DNA of 64,000 nt from Atherix ibis (taxonomy: Eukaryota; Arthropoda; Insecta; Diptera; Athericidae), in assembly GCA_958298945.1 (NCBI GenBank), contig OY282606.1:54883920-54947919 (forward strand). Direction: 5' to 3'. Shown one piece after another: positions 32,752-45,455 of this stretch. The first letter of the stretch is position 1. The number at the start of each line of letters is the position of its first letter. Made by a program: the position numbers and the translations under genes. The notes under the pieces were generated by a model that ran no database searches, was not told where the DNA came from, and saw only the letters and a program-made list of their open reading frames with translations.

Positions 32752-34265
32752 GCTTCTAACTATCTTAGGTTTTGGTTGCTTCTTAAAGATGTTGAAAACT
32801 AAAGGTTTTTTTTAATTAGCTATATATATTCTCGTGGTATATTTTTATCTCTTTAATTATTAATGAAAAATGTTGCTCCGTAAATTTGTATATCTAGTAA
32901 TATATTCGTCAAAAAAGTTTGGAAGATGTACAATAAACAAGTAAATGAATCTTTAGAAGTAAAAAAAGTCCTCCTTCTGGATTTATATTAACAAAACGTA
33001 CAAAATTGGCTATAATTCTCCAGCCTCTAAAGTCTGCTCACATTGCTACAAATTAAAAGAGAAAATAAAACTTTTCAAAGTACCTACAGAAAAAGTACAA
33101 TTTTTCACGGACTAAATAGTTCATTCACTAACAGCGAGATCTGGGAACTTTAATCAATTTTATCCGCACTGAAATATGGTATATTGCCAAAAACCTAGCC
33201 AATACACTAAATTTCACATCAGTTTTACGTCTAGATATTCTGCTATATTATTTTATCTGATAGAAGATATCGAAAACTAAGTTAACAAACTGTTATGTAT
33301 TACAAAAAATAACTTAGACTGAGTTTGATATACCAAAACCATTAAATGAGATAGCAAGTTCCCTTGATAATCGTTTATGTAGAACAGATATTTAGGTAAA
33401 TATTAAGAAAATGACATGGTTTTTGGATGGTTGCTACGACCAAAACAAGAATAGCTGCATAGTCTTTATATAAATTATAGAATTCATTTTCCCAGTTACA
33501 AGTAATGTATACGAGTATGTTGGCATAGTCTGGGATCTGTACAATACGATATTTCTATAATCCAGTAAGCTATACAGGATGCTGTCCAGGATCGCATCTT
33601 TGGAACAACTACGAAAACCTCCAAGGGCTACAAAAAAAGTTAAGTGCGATTATCTGAGAAATCAACTGCAATATCGACCGACATTTTAATGGCCCACAAT
33701 TAAGCATTGTACGGAACTGCTCTATATGGAAAACCTCTTCATATCAGATAATGAAAATGGCTGCCAGTTTGTTAAATGCAAAATGCTCATCGGTGGCATC
33801 GTCCGTGAAAAGCTGTGTTGGATCGTCGAACCCATCGAATAAATCTAGGAAAAATTTTCTATAAATTAGTGGTTCGGTATTAGTTTTTTTAAATCTGATG
33901 GAGTTCGCATATAAGTTATATGCCTTCCGACGGAGTTTTAGCAAGTATGAAGTCGATAATAAAGAACAACGATAATTATACTTAAGCACTATTTGCGTAT
34001 TATTGAAGAATATGGAACTACGTCTGTAGTAGGATAGGAAAATTGTAAAATGTTCTCTCGAAAAATGAATATCTGTAAATCATCCTTGCAAACCAGCATC
34101 CAGCAAAAAATATCTGGTAAAGGCAGAATGCAGATTTATATAAAAGGTTGCAAAAAATATTTTGAATGATGATCTGGAGAAAATAAAATTTTGAATAATG
34201 ATCTTAACTATAAAACCTGAGCAAATATGATGTCAAGAGTGGGGCATTTAACGGAAGTACGAAAC
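32752..34265. other. Spacer, possible gypsy 3' flank
   Basis: Mostly AT-rich and without genes. The 81-codon frame at 33,744-33,989 (-) lies downstream of the gypsy remnant in the same orientation and contains LDLFDGFDDPTQLFTDDATD; it might be the end of the gypsy polyprotein, but I cannot align it. No LTR was recognised. Confidence 0.45.
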
Positions 34266-34269
34266 CTGT

Positions 34270-35690
34270 AACAATAAAGTAAGTCTATTTGTTAATGCGG
34301 TCGAGTGATTTCAGTGCAGCTTTTAATTGCCTGTGAAATGTTTCAACCAAACTATTATTTTATTGATGACGTGCTGTAGTTTGTATTCATGTGTCCAAAT
34401 TCCCTTAGCGACAAAGTTGTACAGAGGTTATGGCAATGGTTGGAGTAGTACAATCTTTAATAGTTACGATTTACTATGGTTAAATGTATAGAAAATCTTG
34501 TGCATACTCAATTCGTATTTTTGTTAGGGGAAAGTTCCTAAACTGGAGATGGGGTGTCTTGACATCTTATTCCTCTGGCAAATCAGACACTGTTTCCTTT
34601 ACTAATTTGTCTGATATACAATATACGTGTAAGTTTGAGCGCAGCAAAAAGATGTTGTTTTTAACGACAAAGGCGCATAATATTTTTGCCAGAATTTTAC
34701 TAAATTTTTAAATTCTGGAAAAGGTAAGCAATTACTTTAAAATTCTCTATAAAATTGTTCTCAATGAATGATTGTATTTCTTCATCTTCGTGCTCAAAAT
34801 TTATGATGGCATTGGTAGTCATTGACCCAACATTACTGTCGAACATTCGCGAAAAACATCAGTGACTGTATTAGTACTACCACGAATATACTGAATATCA
34901 GTAGCAAATTGAGAAATAAAGTTAAAATGTCTAATTTGTCTTGTATTTTTTTGGGATATAGAAAAGGAAGCTGTTATTAACGGTTTGTGTTCTGTAAAAA
35001 TTAGAGCAGTTGCCAAAAATATTCGATCGATTCATTAACGGGCAAAACTTCACTGTCCAAGGTAGAATAATTTATTTCTGATTTCTTAAACTTGCGAGAG
35101 TAAAATGTGAGAGACGCATCCATAGTGATGTTGAATTTTGCATCTAAACTAGGATGTGCTAAATAAGTTGTATTAATCAAAAATTGTTTGAATTTTCCGA
35201 AAGCATTTTCGTTCCACAGAATATTTTCTTACTACGTAAAAATACCACTAGCTTATATGAAAATATTAAATACAAAGTTAAATTTGGTCAAAACCGATGC
35301 TGATAATTAACCATTCCTATAAGCCTTTGTAGAAATTTAACAAGCATAAAAATCCACACTACCAAAAATTTCATGCACAAAAGTGGGACTGTTTAAACTG
35401 CGTTTGTTAACCCAAAAAAGCATACTCAAAAATTCAAACATTCCAAATGAAGTTGTAATGGCTCTCTTGTGAACATCTCCTGGTATGATCGGAATTTGGT
35501 TGTAATCCCGGAATAAATAAACTTTTGTAAAATATTTTATAAATATCTAGGTGTAAATTAAAATTTTGAATGTGTGGTAAAAGGTATCGATCTGAGAGTG
35601 TGATGTTGTTTAATTGACGGAAGGTTTTACTGCATAAAAAAGAGGCCTCATATATTTTGCGGATAATTTTGAACTGTAGAAATTGGATTC
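34270..35690 (-). pseudogene. Ty3/gypsy pol remnant (RT, RNase H, integrase pieces)
   Basis: On the minus strand, from 35,640 downwards, frames give LNNITLSDRYLLPHIQNFN, DYNQIPIIPGDVHKRAITT and SFGMFEFLSMLFGLTNAV: the fingers/palm of a gypsy reverse transcriptase (relatives: AITTPFGLFEFLRMPFGLxNAAQT). The YxDD block is lost. GMVNYQHRF and KFKQFLINTTYLAHPS lead into RNase H: TMDASLTFYSRKFKKSEIN, YSTLDSEVL, FTEHKPL (Asp to Glu), RQIRHFNFISQFATDIQYI and RGSTNTVTD at 34,819-35,140. At 34,290-34,385 the frame NNSLVETFHRQLKAALKS is the integrase block with the catalytic Glu. Stops, frameshifts and deletions are throughout. No LTRs, gag or env were recognised. I call it a decayed insect gypsy-superfamily retrotransposon. 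Confidence 0.8.
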
Positions 35691-35699
35691 CCGCAAGGG

Positions 35700-37405
35700 A
35701 GTTTATTCTGGGAGAACGATAAAAAAATGATCAATACTAGAAGTGCCTACGGATCTTGGCTAACCCGCCGTCCCAAACTGGCCTAGCAGTGCCTTGAATT
35801 TTTAAAGTTTCTTACTGTACTTTTTGATTGGCCGTACCGACTACGTACTCTAAAAATAAAACTGGTATCACGGCCCTCATCTAACTGATGTGCCTAAGGC
35901 TGAAATGTGGTGGTTGTGGTTAATACCTACATCGCAAGTAGCTGATGGGTATAGAACTGTAGATGAGGGCTACCAGTTATCCCAGATACTATTACTGCAC
36001 ATGAGAGTAGAGGTTCAGGTAGGCCTTCCTTCCAAAAATTAGAGTAACTGGCTTGTAACTGGTTACTAACTATTAGCAACCTATGTTGGCTGTAGCTGGT
36101 TCAGGGGCGGAACCAGATAGAAGTATAAGATTGCTAGCTCACCAATATGAAATTGACGGATGAATTCTTTGATGGAGCAGAAAGGTAGGATTTTAATAAA
36201 GATAGAATGACATATTAGACATGCTGAGGCTACTTATCATTAGATGGAAATTGAATGAAGGTACTCGTTCTGATTGGTACAGTAGGTATTTGAGTTCACT
36301 TGCCAAGAAGAAAACAGAGGAGGAGTGGAAGACGAAAGATGGACGAAAGTCAGCTGAGGCAACCTCTCATAGAGAGCAAACCGTTCCGGGTATTCAATTC
36401 TGTGAAGTAATCTAAGCATTGAAAGTTGGATTTGAGCAAGCTGGGTCTAACTATCTGGATCTAGTCAGCTGTACGGGTGAAATCCACTTAAAGTATATGG
36501 CTATGTGCGTTGATTGGGCATTGTAATATTATGTAGGTATATCACTTTCAATAAGAGAAAATATATATGACAAAAATGGGAAGGCTTAGTTGAGCCTCAT
36601 AGTTCTAGCCAATAATTCCAAATTAGTTTTAAAATTTCATTATGTACGTGTATATGTAAGTGAGAGGTTAAAATGTTTATGGAGTAAATATATAGGGTTT
36701 TGATACGTCTGTTTAGTTGAAGTCTTTTTAAGTTCCGAAATAAGATTCTAAGTTAGTCAAATCTCCACTTCAACAACATATTTAAGTTGTTGGAGTAGAG
36801 ATTTGATTCCATCATTCTAAAACTTTTTCTACCATACTTTTCAAACTGAACTTTCACGATGCGGGCAAATGGTTTTGTTCGTCTTTTTGCATAATAGAAA
36901 ACGGCATTCTACAAAAATCCACAGTTGGAATTTACAGATCAACTACACCATTGATGAAGTAGTAAGTAAAAGGTTAAAAAAAGAGAGGCAATTAGAGTAA
37001 CTGATACCCTTTTAGATGGAGCAGTTCTCTATTTCCTCACTCTATGCATCAGAATGCCAATAACAGGGTCAAAACGATTGGAGGCAGCGATTAACAGTTT
37101 TATCAGACTAGGCTTCCCCGTGGACTCTATCCTAAACTGGTAGAAACCCATGAACCCGAGTCAGAATAATCTTACCCTTCATAATTTTAGTTGAAACTAT
37201 TATTGCCAATCTCACCTCGAAAAAACTGCATACACCTTATCTTTAATAATCTCAACATTAATGACATATTTCTCTCCACTTCAAAAATTCCCTTTCGCAT
37301 ACAGATTGGAAGTCGTGGTTGGAAGTGGTCTTGAGAATATCTACGTCTCTAGACAGGTTTAAAAAGGTAATTACTAACTCGTTTATATAAAGGAAACTTT
37401 TTTCC
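35700..37405. other. Spacer, no gene recognised
   Basis: The part at 35,740-36,530 is less AT-rich than its surroundings and looks like an old repeat, but no frame matches a known protein; the 64-codon frame 36,221-36,415 is featureless. The string ATTAGAGTAACTG occurs at about 36,038 and 36,988. A hairpin at 36,757-36,806 is listed separately. Confidence 0.45.
36757..36806. repeat. Short hairpin, 21-bp arms
   Basis: TCAAATCTCCACTTCAACAA-C and its inverse (21 bases, two mismatches) face each other across eight bases. The size is close to the short end for a small-RNA hairpin, though there is no evidence of expression. Confidence 0.75.
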
Positions 37406-37410
37406 GATAG

Positions 37411-38006
37411 TTGAACGGGCTCAAAGAATGTTTATTTCTGTTCAAGGATTTGGCGACCGACCTTAATACAACTTCCTTTGCAGTTATCGTTGTCATCGGT
37501 ATCCAAATTCATGATCTACATTATGGAGTCTTTCCTTATGGGGTAGTTTCGTGCAATAAGAAGCTGAGGGCAGTAAAGGCAGCTGCTCAATTACTATCGA
37601 TTTTTTTAATAGATGCAATATCATCAACTTTACGAACAGCCAAGGCGCCTTAGAGCTTATCACGGCTCATTGAGAGATCCTGTCCTCAACGAGGCATGCG
37701 GACATTATGGAAAATGCACGTGCTGATGAGTAGGGCGGAAAATTTTTCCGGTGTCCTGTGCACACAGATAACTCTAATATGCATCGCCTACACAACCACA
37801 CCTATCTTTTTAGAAATCATACACATCCTATCAGCCAATCATGCAATGATGATTGGTATAACTATGCCATATACTATATATTGAGTGAATATCCACAAAC
37901 TCAAAATGTCTGTTTAAGTAGAATTGTTGCTATTATGGATCTTCTAGATTCAACAATTTCATTTCCAAGTCCACTTATGTTATTAACCCAATTTAACAAA
38001 CTCTAA
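37411..38006 (+). pseudogene. LINE ORF2 remnant: RNase H and C-terminal region
   Basis: Frames in order: IQIHDLHYGVFPYGVVSCN and KKLRAVKAAAQLLS match the beta strands and AxxxAAxxL helix of a LINE RNase H. In another frame, CNIINFTNSQGALELITAH corresponds to the IFSDSQAALxAL block (catalytic Asp changed to Asn). Then HRLHNHTYLFRNHTHPISQS and CNDDWYNYAIYYILSEYPQ match the LNxHLxxLGxxDxPxCRxCxxxEETxxHILxxCP tail with several Cys lost, followed by a hydrophobic end and a stop at 38,004. LINEs of the I/R1/LOA group have this order. No reverse transcriptase is recognised upstream, so this is a 3' fragment. Confidence 0.55.
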
Positions 38007-38009
38007 CTG

Positions 38010-40055
38010 ATCAAGCCTACTTAAAACAGAGCAGCTTGGTTTAGACAACTTGTAATGCCCACTTAAATGAAACTTGAAGTTGTCAAATGGCCTCATAGTC
38101 ATGGTACTGTAAAATTACTCCTGGCTCATATCTGGGGCACTTTAAATAAAAACAAATTTAAACAAACCAAGATAGTGCACTCTATTGTAAATGGAAACAG
38201 TTCTGTTAGTGATCAGAATAAAGTAATATGATTTCCGGCGAAGAAAACAGACGATGTGCACAGCTAAAAATTAAATTTTTAGGAATGTCACACGTACTAA
38301 AAATTGTTTCCGGACATTTTATTAAAATTTTCGGTCTACAAGTTTCTTTAATACAAATCATAATAATCAACTAAACTTAAATTTGGTACACAACGAAAAA
38401 ATATTGTTCAGATTTTTGTAGATAACCTCTTTCAGATTTTTGTAGGATTTCAGATTTATCTATATTGTCAAAATGATTTTTTCCCTAGTAAATAAAATAT
38501 CTTACATAGAAATAAATATTAATTGTATACAAAAACATTAGCGGTATATAAAGTTGAAATCGAATTCATTAATAAAATTACCTTTGAAAAAAACTTAATT
38601 AAACTATTTTCATTTATTATTATGCTTATGTTTACTATCGTTTTGAATAAAAAATATAATGATTAGTAGCAATAAGTGAAGCTGAAAGTTTCGTGTATGG
38701 GTCTTAGGACAAAGATTCTTTAAGTGTGCATTGGTTTGAATAAAAACTTATCATACGTTTACTATTTATATATTTACTTTTCCTGACAATGTCAAAATGA
38801 CTTTTTCCTCTTCTTAATCAGTACTCGAATCTTATCTGATATTTACTATTATATATTACCAATAATAAATATCTTACCATGTTAGTAGGTATAATACGTA
38901 TAAATATACTGAAATCGATGGACAAGTTTGCACTTGAGAGTATAGATCGATCTGATCGGAGTACGTACCCGTATTCTTGTACAAGCAAACATACTATTTT
39001 CCTGTAGATTTGATTGGTGTGGACATAATAGCACACAGCGTACAACATCGGCTTTCGTTTATAATTTCTAACACTGCGATTCAATTTAGAATCGCATTCA
39101 TCTAGCGGTAATTAATGTCCTATTTCAAAATTAGATGCTAACATGTCCCGTCCGCTTGATATCAGCGAGATTCTGTTCCGATAAGTGTACAGTCATTAAG
39201 ATCGTCAGGTAAGATATCATGTCTATTAATTTACTCGAGTTTTTGCGTTTGATCGGTTCGATATTAAATTCACTGTGTTGTACATGCATCTATCCCGATG
39301 AGATTTTATGTAAGCTCTCTTGTATATACATTCGGCCATGTGGGCATATCCATGGCTCGAATTGTAGTGTCACAAAGTTGTGATTCCATTCGATAATGTT
39401 AAGATAAATCCTGAGATGACATTCAAGTAAAAGGCTGGGACATAAATGGAAATGATCGTTTTATAAACGATTGACTCCATCTGCACTTGATTGTTCACCA
39501 TTTAAAATCTTCTTGTTTCAATTGATACGAAAAATTCAAGTTAATTCAACAATTAAGTCGAATATATTCAATAGGTAAAATGTATATGAAAAGTATCAAT
39601 AGATTTATTATAATATTAGGAAATAATAGGAGCAAGATATATCGATATCCTTAAGTAGATATAGTCTTTAACCAAATTATTTGACTCACTGCATAAATCT
39701 ACATTTTTGCCAATATTTGCTCATACGCTAAGCTCATCTTTGGTAATACGAAACCTGCTTTAATTTTTTTAATTCCTTGCTATTTTGGGACTATTAAAAT
39801 TAATTTGATCTATGGTATCCATCTTATCAACAATTAGTTTTATTGAAAAGTGTCCGGTTTTTGCATTAGAAAAGCTAATAATAGTTTTGTTGCATTAGAG
39901 AAGCTAATAACTAATGGTTTTGTAATATATTATTCTGGTACGTATTAAATATTTTGGAATATATTTAATTTCTGGTACGTATTTAAGTCACTATTACACT
40001 TTTTTATAAAAATGAGTTATTATAGTGAACGAATAAATATATTCTTAAGCATGGG
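38010..40055. other. AT-rich spacer, no gene recognised
   Basis: A weak copy of the dispersed CAAATGGCCT motif lies at 38,093-38,112. CAGATTTTTGTAG is repeated at 38,410 and 38,435. The stretch 39,090-39,420 is less AT-rich but has no frame. I see no gene. Confidence 0.5.
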
Positions 40056-40059
40056 TAAA

Positions 40060-40465
40060 TAAATTGACCTGTTGCCGTAAAAATTTAGGACAAATTGCCA
40101 GCATGTTAAATATAGCAAATACCTAGCCTGATTGCTATATTATAATATAGTAAACAGTCTTGGTATTTCGCCAAGTTTTGTGACAAATATTAAGAATAAA
40201 TTAGATGCTAGTATAATTTTAAAAACTTGGTGATCGATTCGGTAAGACAACACCTAGGACGGACCGGAAAATGCGAGGCATATTGAAATTTCACAGCGGA
40301 CTCTTAGATATTGGCTGGTTAAAGAGTGCCTGATAAAAGACCTGCTAGGAAATCAAGACTTACACCGGAAATGTTCAAAACATACAAAAAATTCATAAAC
40401 AATATTGGGGATCAGAACATACAAAAAGACTCGTTGGGGAAGAATGTCATCTTGGCTTTTTGTGT
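40060..40465 (+). pseudogene. Tc1-like transposase N-terminal fragment
   Basis: Frames in order read KNLGQIASMLNIA (helix-turn-helix core), DRFGKTTPRTDRKMRGI (relatives: GRPRxTTxREDRxI), SQRTLRYWLV, then PDKRPARKSRLTPEMFKTYK and QYWGSEHTKRLVGEECHLGF. The last corresponds to the NWTxExWKxVLxSDExHLG segment with the first catalytic Asp (Glu here by substitution). It ends right at the TA used by the DD41D-like element at 40,475. Tc1-family transposases have a DD34E triad; nothing beyond the first catalytic block remains here. Confidence 0.6.
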
Positions 40466-40474
40466 GAATTTCTA

Positions 40475-41762
40475 AAGGGTTTTCGAATAAGAGTGATATG
40501 AATTATTTTTAAAAAAAACACACTAACTGTTAAGGAAATTTAAATATTTTTTATTAAATGTGAAGTACAATCGATACAATTAAATTCTGAATAAAACGTC
40601 ATTCAAATGGCCTCCACGACTTCTTTTGCAGGAACGAATTCGATGAACCCAATTTTCGAGCACTTTTTCCACTAAATCAAGTCGTATGTCATGAATAGCA
40701 CGTTCAATATTGACTTCTAAAGTTTGAATAGAGTCTGGTTTATTGCTAAAGACCAATAACTTCAAATAACCCCACAAGCAATAGTCTAATGATGTTAAAT
40801 CACAACTTCTTGGAGGCCATTCAATGTCATAATTTCTTGAAATAATCGAATCTCCAAACTTTTCTCGCAATAATTCGGTTGTGTGGCACGTAGCCCCATC
40901 TTGTTGGAACCAGATGTTGTCAAGATCAACTTCTTCCGATTTCGGCCATAAGAAGGTTATCATCGATCTATACCACTCTTCATTGACAGTAACGGTGTTA
41001 CCAGCTTCATTTCGAAAGAAGTACGGACCGATGATTCCACCAGACCAAAAACCACACCAAACTGTCAATTTAGGTGAATGTAATGGGTGATCATGAATAA
41101 TTGGTGGATTTTCTTCGCACCAGAATCGACAGTTTTGTTTATTTACCGCACCACTCAGATGAAAGTGAGCCTCATCGGAGAAGATGATTTTCTTAAAAAA
41201 TCGTTATCGTTTTCAAGTTGTTCGAAGACAAAATCAGCAAATTCACGACGTTTACGGTGGTCCGATGGCTTCAGTTCTTGAGTGATAACAATTTTATACG
41301 GATGCAAGCCCAAATCCTTTACCAAAATCCGCCAAGTTGTGGTTTGCGACAGTCCCAATTCTTGAGAACGTCTTGGAATCGACAAATTGCGGTCCTTAGT
41401 AACACTTGCCTGAACAGCAGTAATATTGTCATTGCTTCGAGCGGTTCTTTCTCTTATTGGCACTTGAACATTATGTAATGAAAATATACGCTCGAAATTT
41501 TTAACAATTCGACGATCAGCGAGCACAGTTGGATGATTATTACGACCATAAAATGGCAAAAGCGCACGAAAAGTTGCAATTGAAGAACGATTATTTTGAT
41601 AATAAAATTGAATAATTTATAAACGTTGTTCTTGCGTATATCTTTCCATGATGAAATTTTAAACATTACCGAATACAATGAAAAAAAAACGACAGATCAT
41701 GACATATTACAAATGGCCGAAACGTCACTTAGAAATCATATTACTCTTATTGGAAAACCCTA
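40475..41762 (-). mobile_element. DD41D-like Tc1/mariner element with TIRs
   Basis: Left end AAGGGTTTTCGAATAAGAG and right end, read on the minus strand, TAGGGTTTTCCAATAAGAG match over about 26 bases with three or four differences. TA lies outside both (40,473-40,474 and 41,763-41,764). Length is about 1.29 kb. It carries one transposase pseudogene on the minus strand filling most of the interior. The neighbourhood (Tc1-like fragment immediately to the left) suggests insertion into older transposon sequence. Confidence 0.83.
40580..41649 (-). pseudogene. DD41D-like transposase pseudogene
   Basis: Start at 41,649 gives MERYTQEQRL, then TAA at codon 11 (relatives have Glu, GAA). The same frame continues FYYQNNRSSIATFRALLPFY with the first helix-turn-helix, and LSIPRRSQELGLSQTTTWRI with the second. 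At about 41,190 a one-base change shifts the frame; the correct frame there reads KIIFSDEAHF (first Asp). It goes on LTVWCGFWSGGIIGPYFF, IWFQQDGATCHT (second Asp) and SCDLTSLDYCLWG (third Asp) to GGHLNDVLFRI. I count 37 residues between the last two Asp; relatives known to me (rosa-type, first described from a Ceratitis fly) have 41, and the difference fits four residues missing around CHTTELL. One stop, one frameshift and one small deletion inactivate it. Confidence 0.83.
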
Positions 41763-41784
41763 TATAGTCAATATTTTAGGTTAT

Positions 41785-41835
41785 GACTTTAGATTAAAGA
41801 ACTCCTGGATAGGCCCATACTCATTATTTCTATAT
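41785..41835 (+). repeat. Solo copy of a MITE end (CCTGGATAGGCCCATAC)
   Basis: TTAGATTAAAGAACTCC then TGGATAGGCCCATAC matches the ends of the inverted-repeat element at 49.2-49.6 kb. It begins about 20 bases after the DD41D-like element. Only one end is present. Confidence 0.65.
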
Positions 41836-43093
41836 AAGAACACGTAATTTTATGTCGTCATATTTATTGCAATCGACAATAAATCGAACAACTTGCATAT
41901 TATTCAAGACCTAAAGAATACAACATTTGACAAGAAATTGTCCACTTTTATTGTAAAGATTGACCGAAAATATAAACTGCGTCATATAGGTTACATGAAT
42001 GACATTGTAATAGATTTAGCTTTTATTTTCAATAAAAATGTCCGATGTTTGATTACGATATATGTGTTTATCTTTCAGTTAAATAAAACTACCAGATGGC
42101 TAACCATTTATTATTCTAAAGGTCGAATACACTATTTCAGGAGGGTACGATGGTAGCTGAACAGTATATGATAATTTTACAAAATAAGCTACTTCTACAT
42201 ATGGAGAATTGGTTCAATGGACGCGAAACCTAATTGAAAACATCTGCGAGTTTGTAAAAATCGGAATTAGAAAAAATTACACAATAACCACAACGACAGC
42301 AATATCGGCAGTATCTCCCACGGAATGAAAGAACTATTAGCCATAGAAATTAGTATTAATCTGTAATTATTCCCGTCGGTCTGATAATTTGGGCAGGGAC
42401 TGCACTACCCAATTATTTTCGCTAATATATGAAATATATTTTAAAGAAATTATCTGCATATATACCCATTTAACATATATATTGGTTTATATTTTAATTG
42501 TTCATATAGTATAGAGAATTTATGTACTAGGACAAGCAGGACTAACCTTAGCCAAGGATTAAATACCTAGTCACGTGTCTAATGATACATGAGCTATTTT
42601 GACAGAATCTACAATAAAAACTTTGTCCAATACGATAGCAAACTGGTAGTTCTGCTTTCAGATACAATTATTATCACGAATTATTAGATAAAATAAAATG
42701 ATCATAAATTCTATTTTCTTGATCATCTCAGATTATATATATGTCAGTGTTACAGCAGTAACATTTGAGCTAGTCGAAACAACTGTTAAATGCTGCATTA
42801 CTGTTTTACCTTTCAAATCCCGCTCAAAATTAATACAAAAAAATATGGTTTTATTAATAAAGTTTAAAAATTGTAAACGGTATGCACAAAATAATGTCCA
42901 GGTCCCTGCAGTGGCTTTCGCAAACACTCCTCCGTGTTGATCGGAATGGTAATTTGTTGTTCTTCACGTCGTATGCTGCTGTTGGCGATAACGTCCATGT
43001 TTGGCTTCGAAATCACTATAGGGTGTCCTTTTCTATGAATGCTGCACATTACAAAGAGATCGGTAGATCACTATATGGCTACTCTGGAATGAG

Positions 43094-43173
43094 TAGTAAA
43101 TGGTGAGTGTTAAGCATTATAAAGTTTAAGTTTTGGACTAGTAAATGGTGAGTGTTAAGCATTATAAAGTTTA
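43094..43173. repeat. Tandem duplication, period 45
   Basis: TAGTAAATGGTGAGTGTTAA through GTTTAA occurs at 43,094 and 43,139 without differences over 35 bases. Confidence 0.88.
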
Positions 43174-43184
43174 ACTAGGAAAGC

Positions 43185-43211
43185 TAATAATAATAATAAT
43201 AATAATAATAT
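43185..43211. repeat. Microsatellite (TAA)9
   Basis: Nine uninterrupted TAA units. Likely length-variable. Confidence 0.92.
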
Positions 43212-45407
43212 ATGAAAACTAGGAGTATAATTTATGAAAGCCAACAATATGATTTTGAGCTGTTCTACTTCGAACATTCGATCATAAATATAAATGTTTA
43301 CATGTGTACGAGATAAAAAAAAATATAAATATAAAATTATGTTGAAAAATATGAGTTTAGGGAGTTAATATTTTTTTTCAATTATTACTGCTTTGGAAAA
43401 ATAATGTATGTTAAACGAATTTTTTTATAAATCGAGGAGGACCGACTAATAATGCTATATTTTGGTTTCGTATTTACTATCAGTCTAAACGATAGCTTGA
43501 TTGACAGAAATTTAAATTCCAGTTAGTAAAGTAAACGACAAATCAATTATTAATCGCTATCAACGTTGCATAACTGGGAGTCCCGTCAAAGACTGCTGAA
43601 TCAAAGAATTTCAAACGTTTGAGTTTCGGGCGGCGGGTCTCCATTTCGATAATCAAAGCATGTTTTTACCGTCTTAGTTGAAGCCGTCACTAAATCAGGA
43701 ATTTACCGTCTTTTGAGATCACAAATGAGGGATCTGTAGATTTTCCTGGCAGGATATTCTCTTCTAAACCAGAAGGACAGCATAGAATATCTTATAAATA
43801 GCATACAGCAATGTCCTCGAGAATAATTTTGAGTTAAATAATTAATTTCAATAAACTGACACAGGCATCAGGAGCTTATTCAACGCCCATGAAAAAGAAA
43901 CCTTTTCCGAAACAGCGGACTAATCCGCCGGGAGATGTTATTACTCTTCATCATATACGTAGAGTGTATGTTATAGCCTCCCAATTACCACATCAGTAAG
44001 TTTATAGCCTCTTGCTTATCACTTCAATAATAATAGGCCTTATAGTCTGGCTAACTAAAAAGCCTGTACCGAGTACGTGGTAATTTAAATGATGACTCTT
44101 CTTTAAAATTCCCGTCCCTGTCTAGCATATTTCTATTGAGGATTGTTATAGTTTTCTTTTGACAAGGTATCGGTGAATAGCTTAGCAATTCTGGATATTT
44201 TTAAAGAGCATATATTCCATGGGAAAGGATTGTTTCGTCCAGTCAGTTGTCGTTAATCCGGCTATAGTTTTTCTTTTATTATTTTACAATAAGTCTTTTT
44301 TTACAGGATGAGAGAATCAGCCTTAATCCTTCTCTACATTAGTAAACAATTACTATAATTGATATAAATATTTTGCTATTGTCTGTATTCCTGACTAGCC
44401 ATTAAACAGACAACAGAAAATGGACAGACTCTACTCTATAAGAGTCATCTTTCAACAATATCTTTTTCGGTCTGTGCAGCCAGATTTGAGATCATTTCTT
44501 TTTAATATTTCAATTTTTTTCAATTAATAATAAAATTTGTTCCTAATTGTATCATGCGAAATGTTATATTTCTACACTTAGTAGTATCCAATATACTTTA
44601 AAATAAAATATGATTGACATAATAAAAATAATTTTGTTTTATCGAAAATATTTTAATAAAATTTTATTAACATGTGTTATGTAGAATTTGTTCGCTACTC
44701 GAGCATAGAAAATGCTTAGATTGGACTAAATATGATCTTTTCTATCAAAAATATTTTCTGCATCTGCGATTGTAATTGTGATTTGAAAAAAAAACGTAAA
44801 ATCCACTATTCAATCCTTTTATTATTTTATTATCTTGTTCAATTTTAATTAACAGTTTAAAAATAGATATGGCAATTTGGAAAAGGATAAACGTGTTGAA
44901 AACTATACAAAACGAAATGATCAAAAATGATTTTCTGAAGACTTTATATTATTTGAGCAATATAAGAAACTCGGAAATTGAGAAAATGTTATTTCTTATA
45001 ACAGGATATTTAGTGCTTTTAATAATTAAATTGAGTTTTCTGAAGGTGCAATAGCCGACAAGAAAGCAAAATCTTTTTCACGCATATAATAAGACAACAT
45101 GTGAAAATGTCGTGCCGTGTCTTCGACGAAATGTTGAATGGTTAATCCGTGGAGCATTCAACACCTTGCTTGCACTTTCCTTTCATTCAACAAAAGATGA
45201 CTCCAAGATGCAAATTGCAAACACTCATAAATGATTTATAAGTTTTGAAATCAACGAAACAAGAAGTGAGTGAGTTGCTATTTGCATAACGCCGTTCGCA
45301 ATTTGTTCAAGTCACTTCACATTCGCAGATTTTTCACTTTGCGACAAAATAAGTTGAAAACACTAAATGCTGGACAATTTTCACGCCACTATTCAACGTT
45401 CAGCGCT

Positions 45408-45455
45408 TAATAATAATAATAATAAAAATAATAATAATGATAATAATAGTAATAT
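45408..45455. repeat. Imperfect (AAT)n microsatellite
   Basis: AAT units interrupted by AAAAAT, ATG and AGT changes; an older array than the one at 43,185. Confidence 0.88.
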
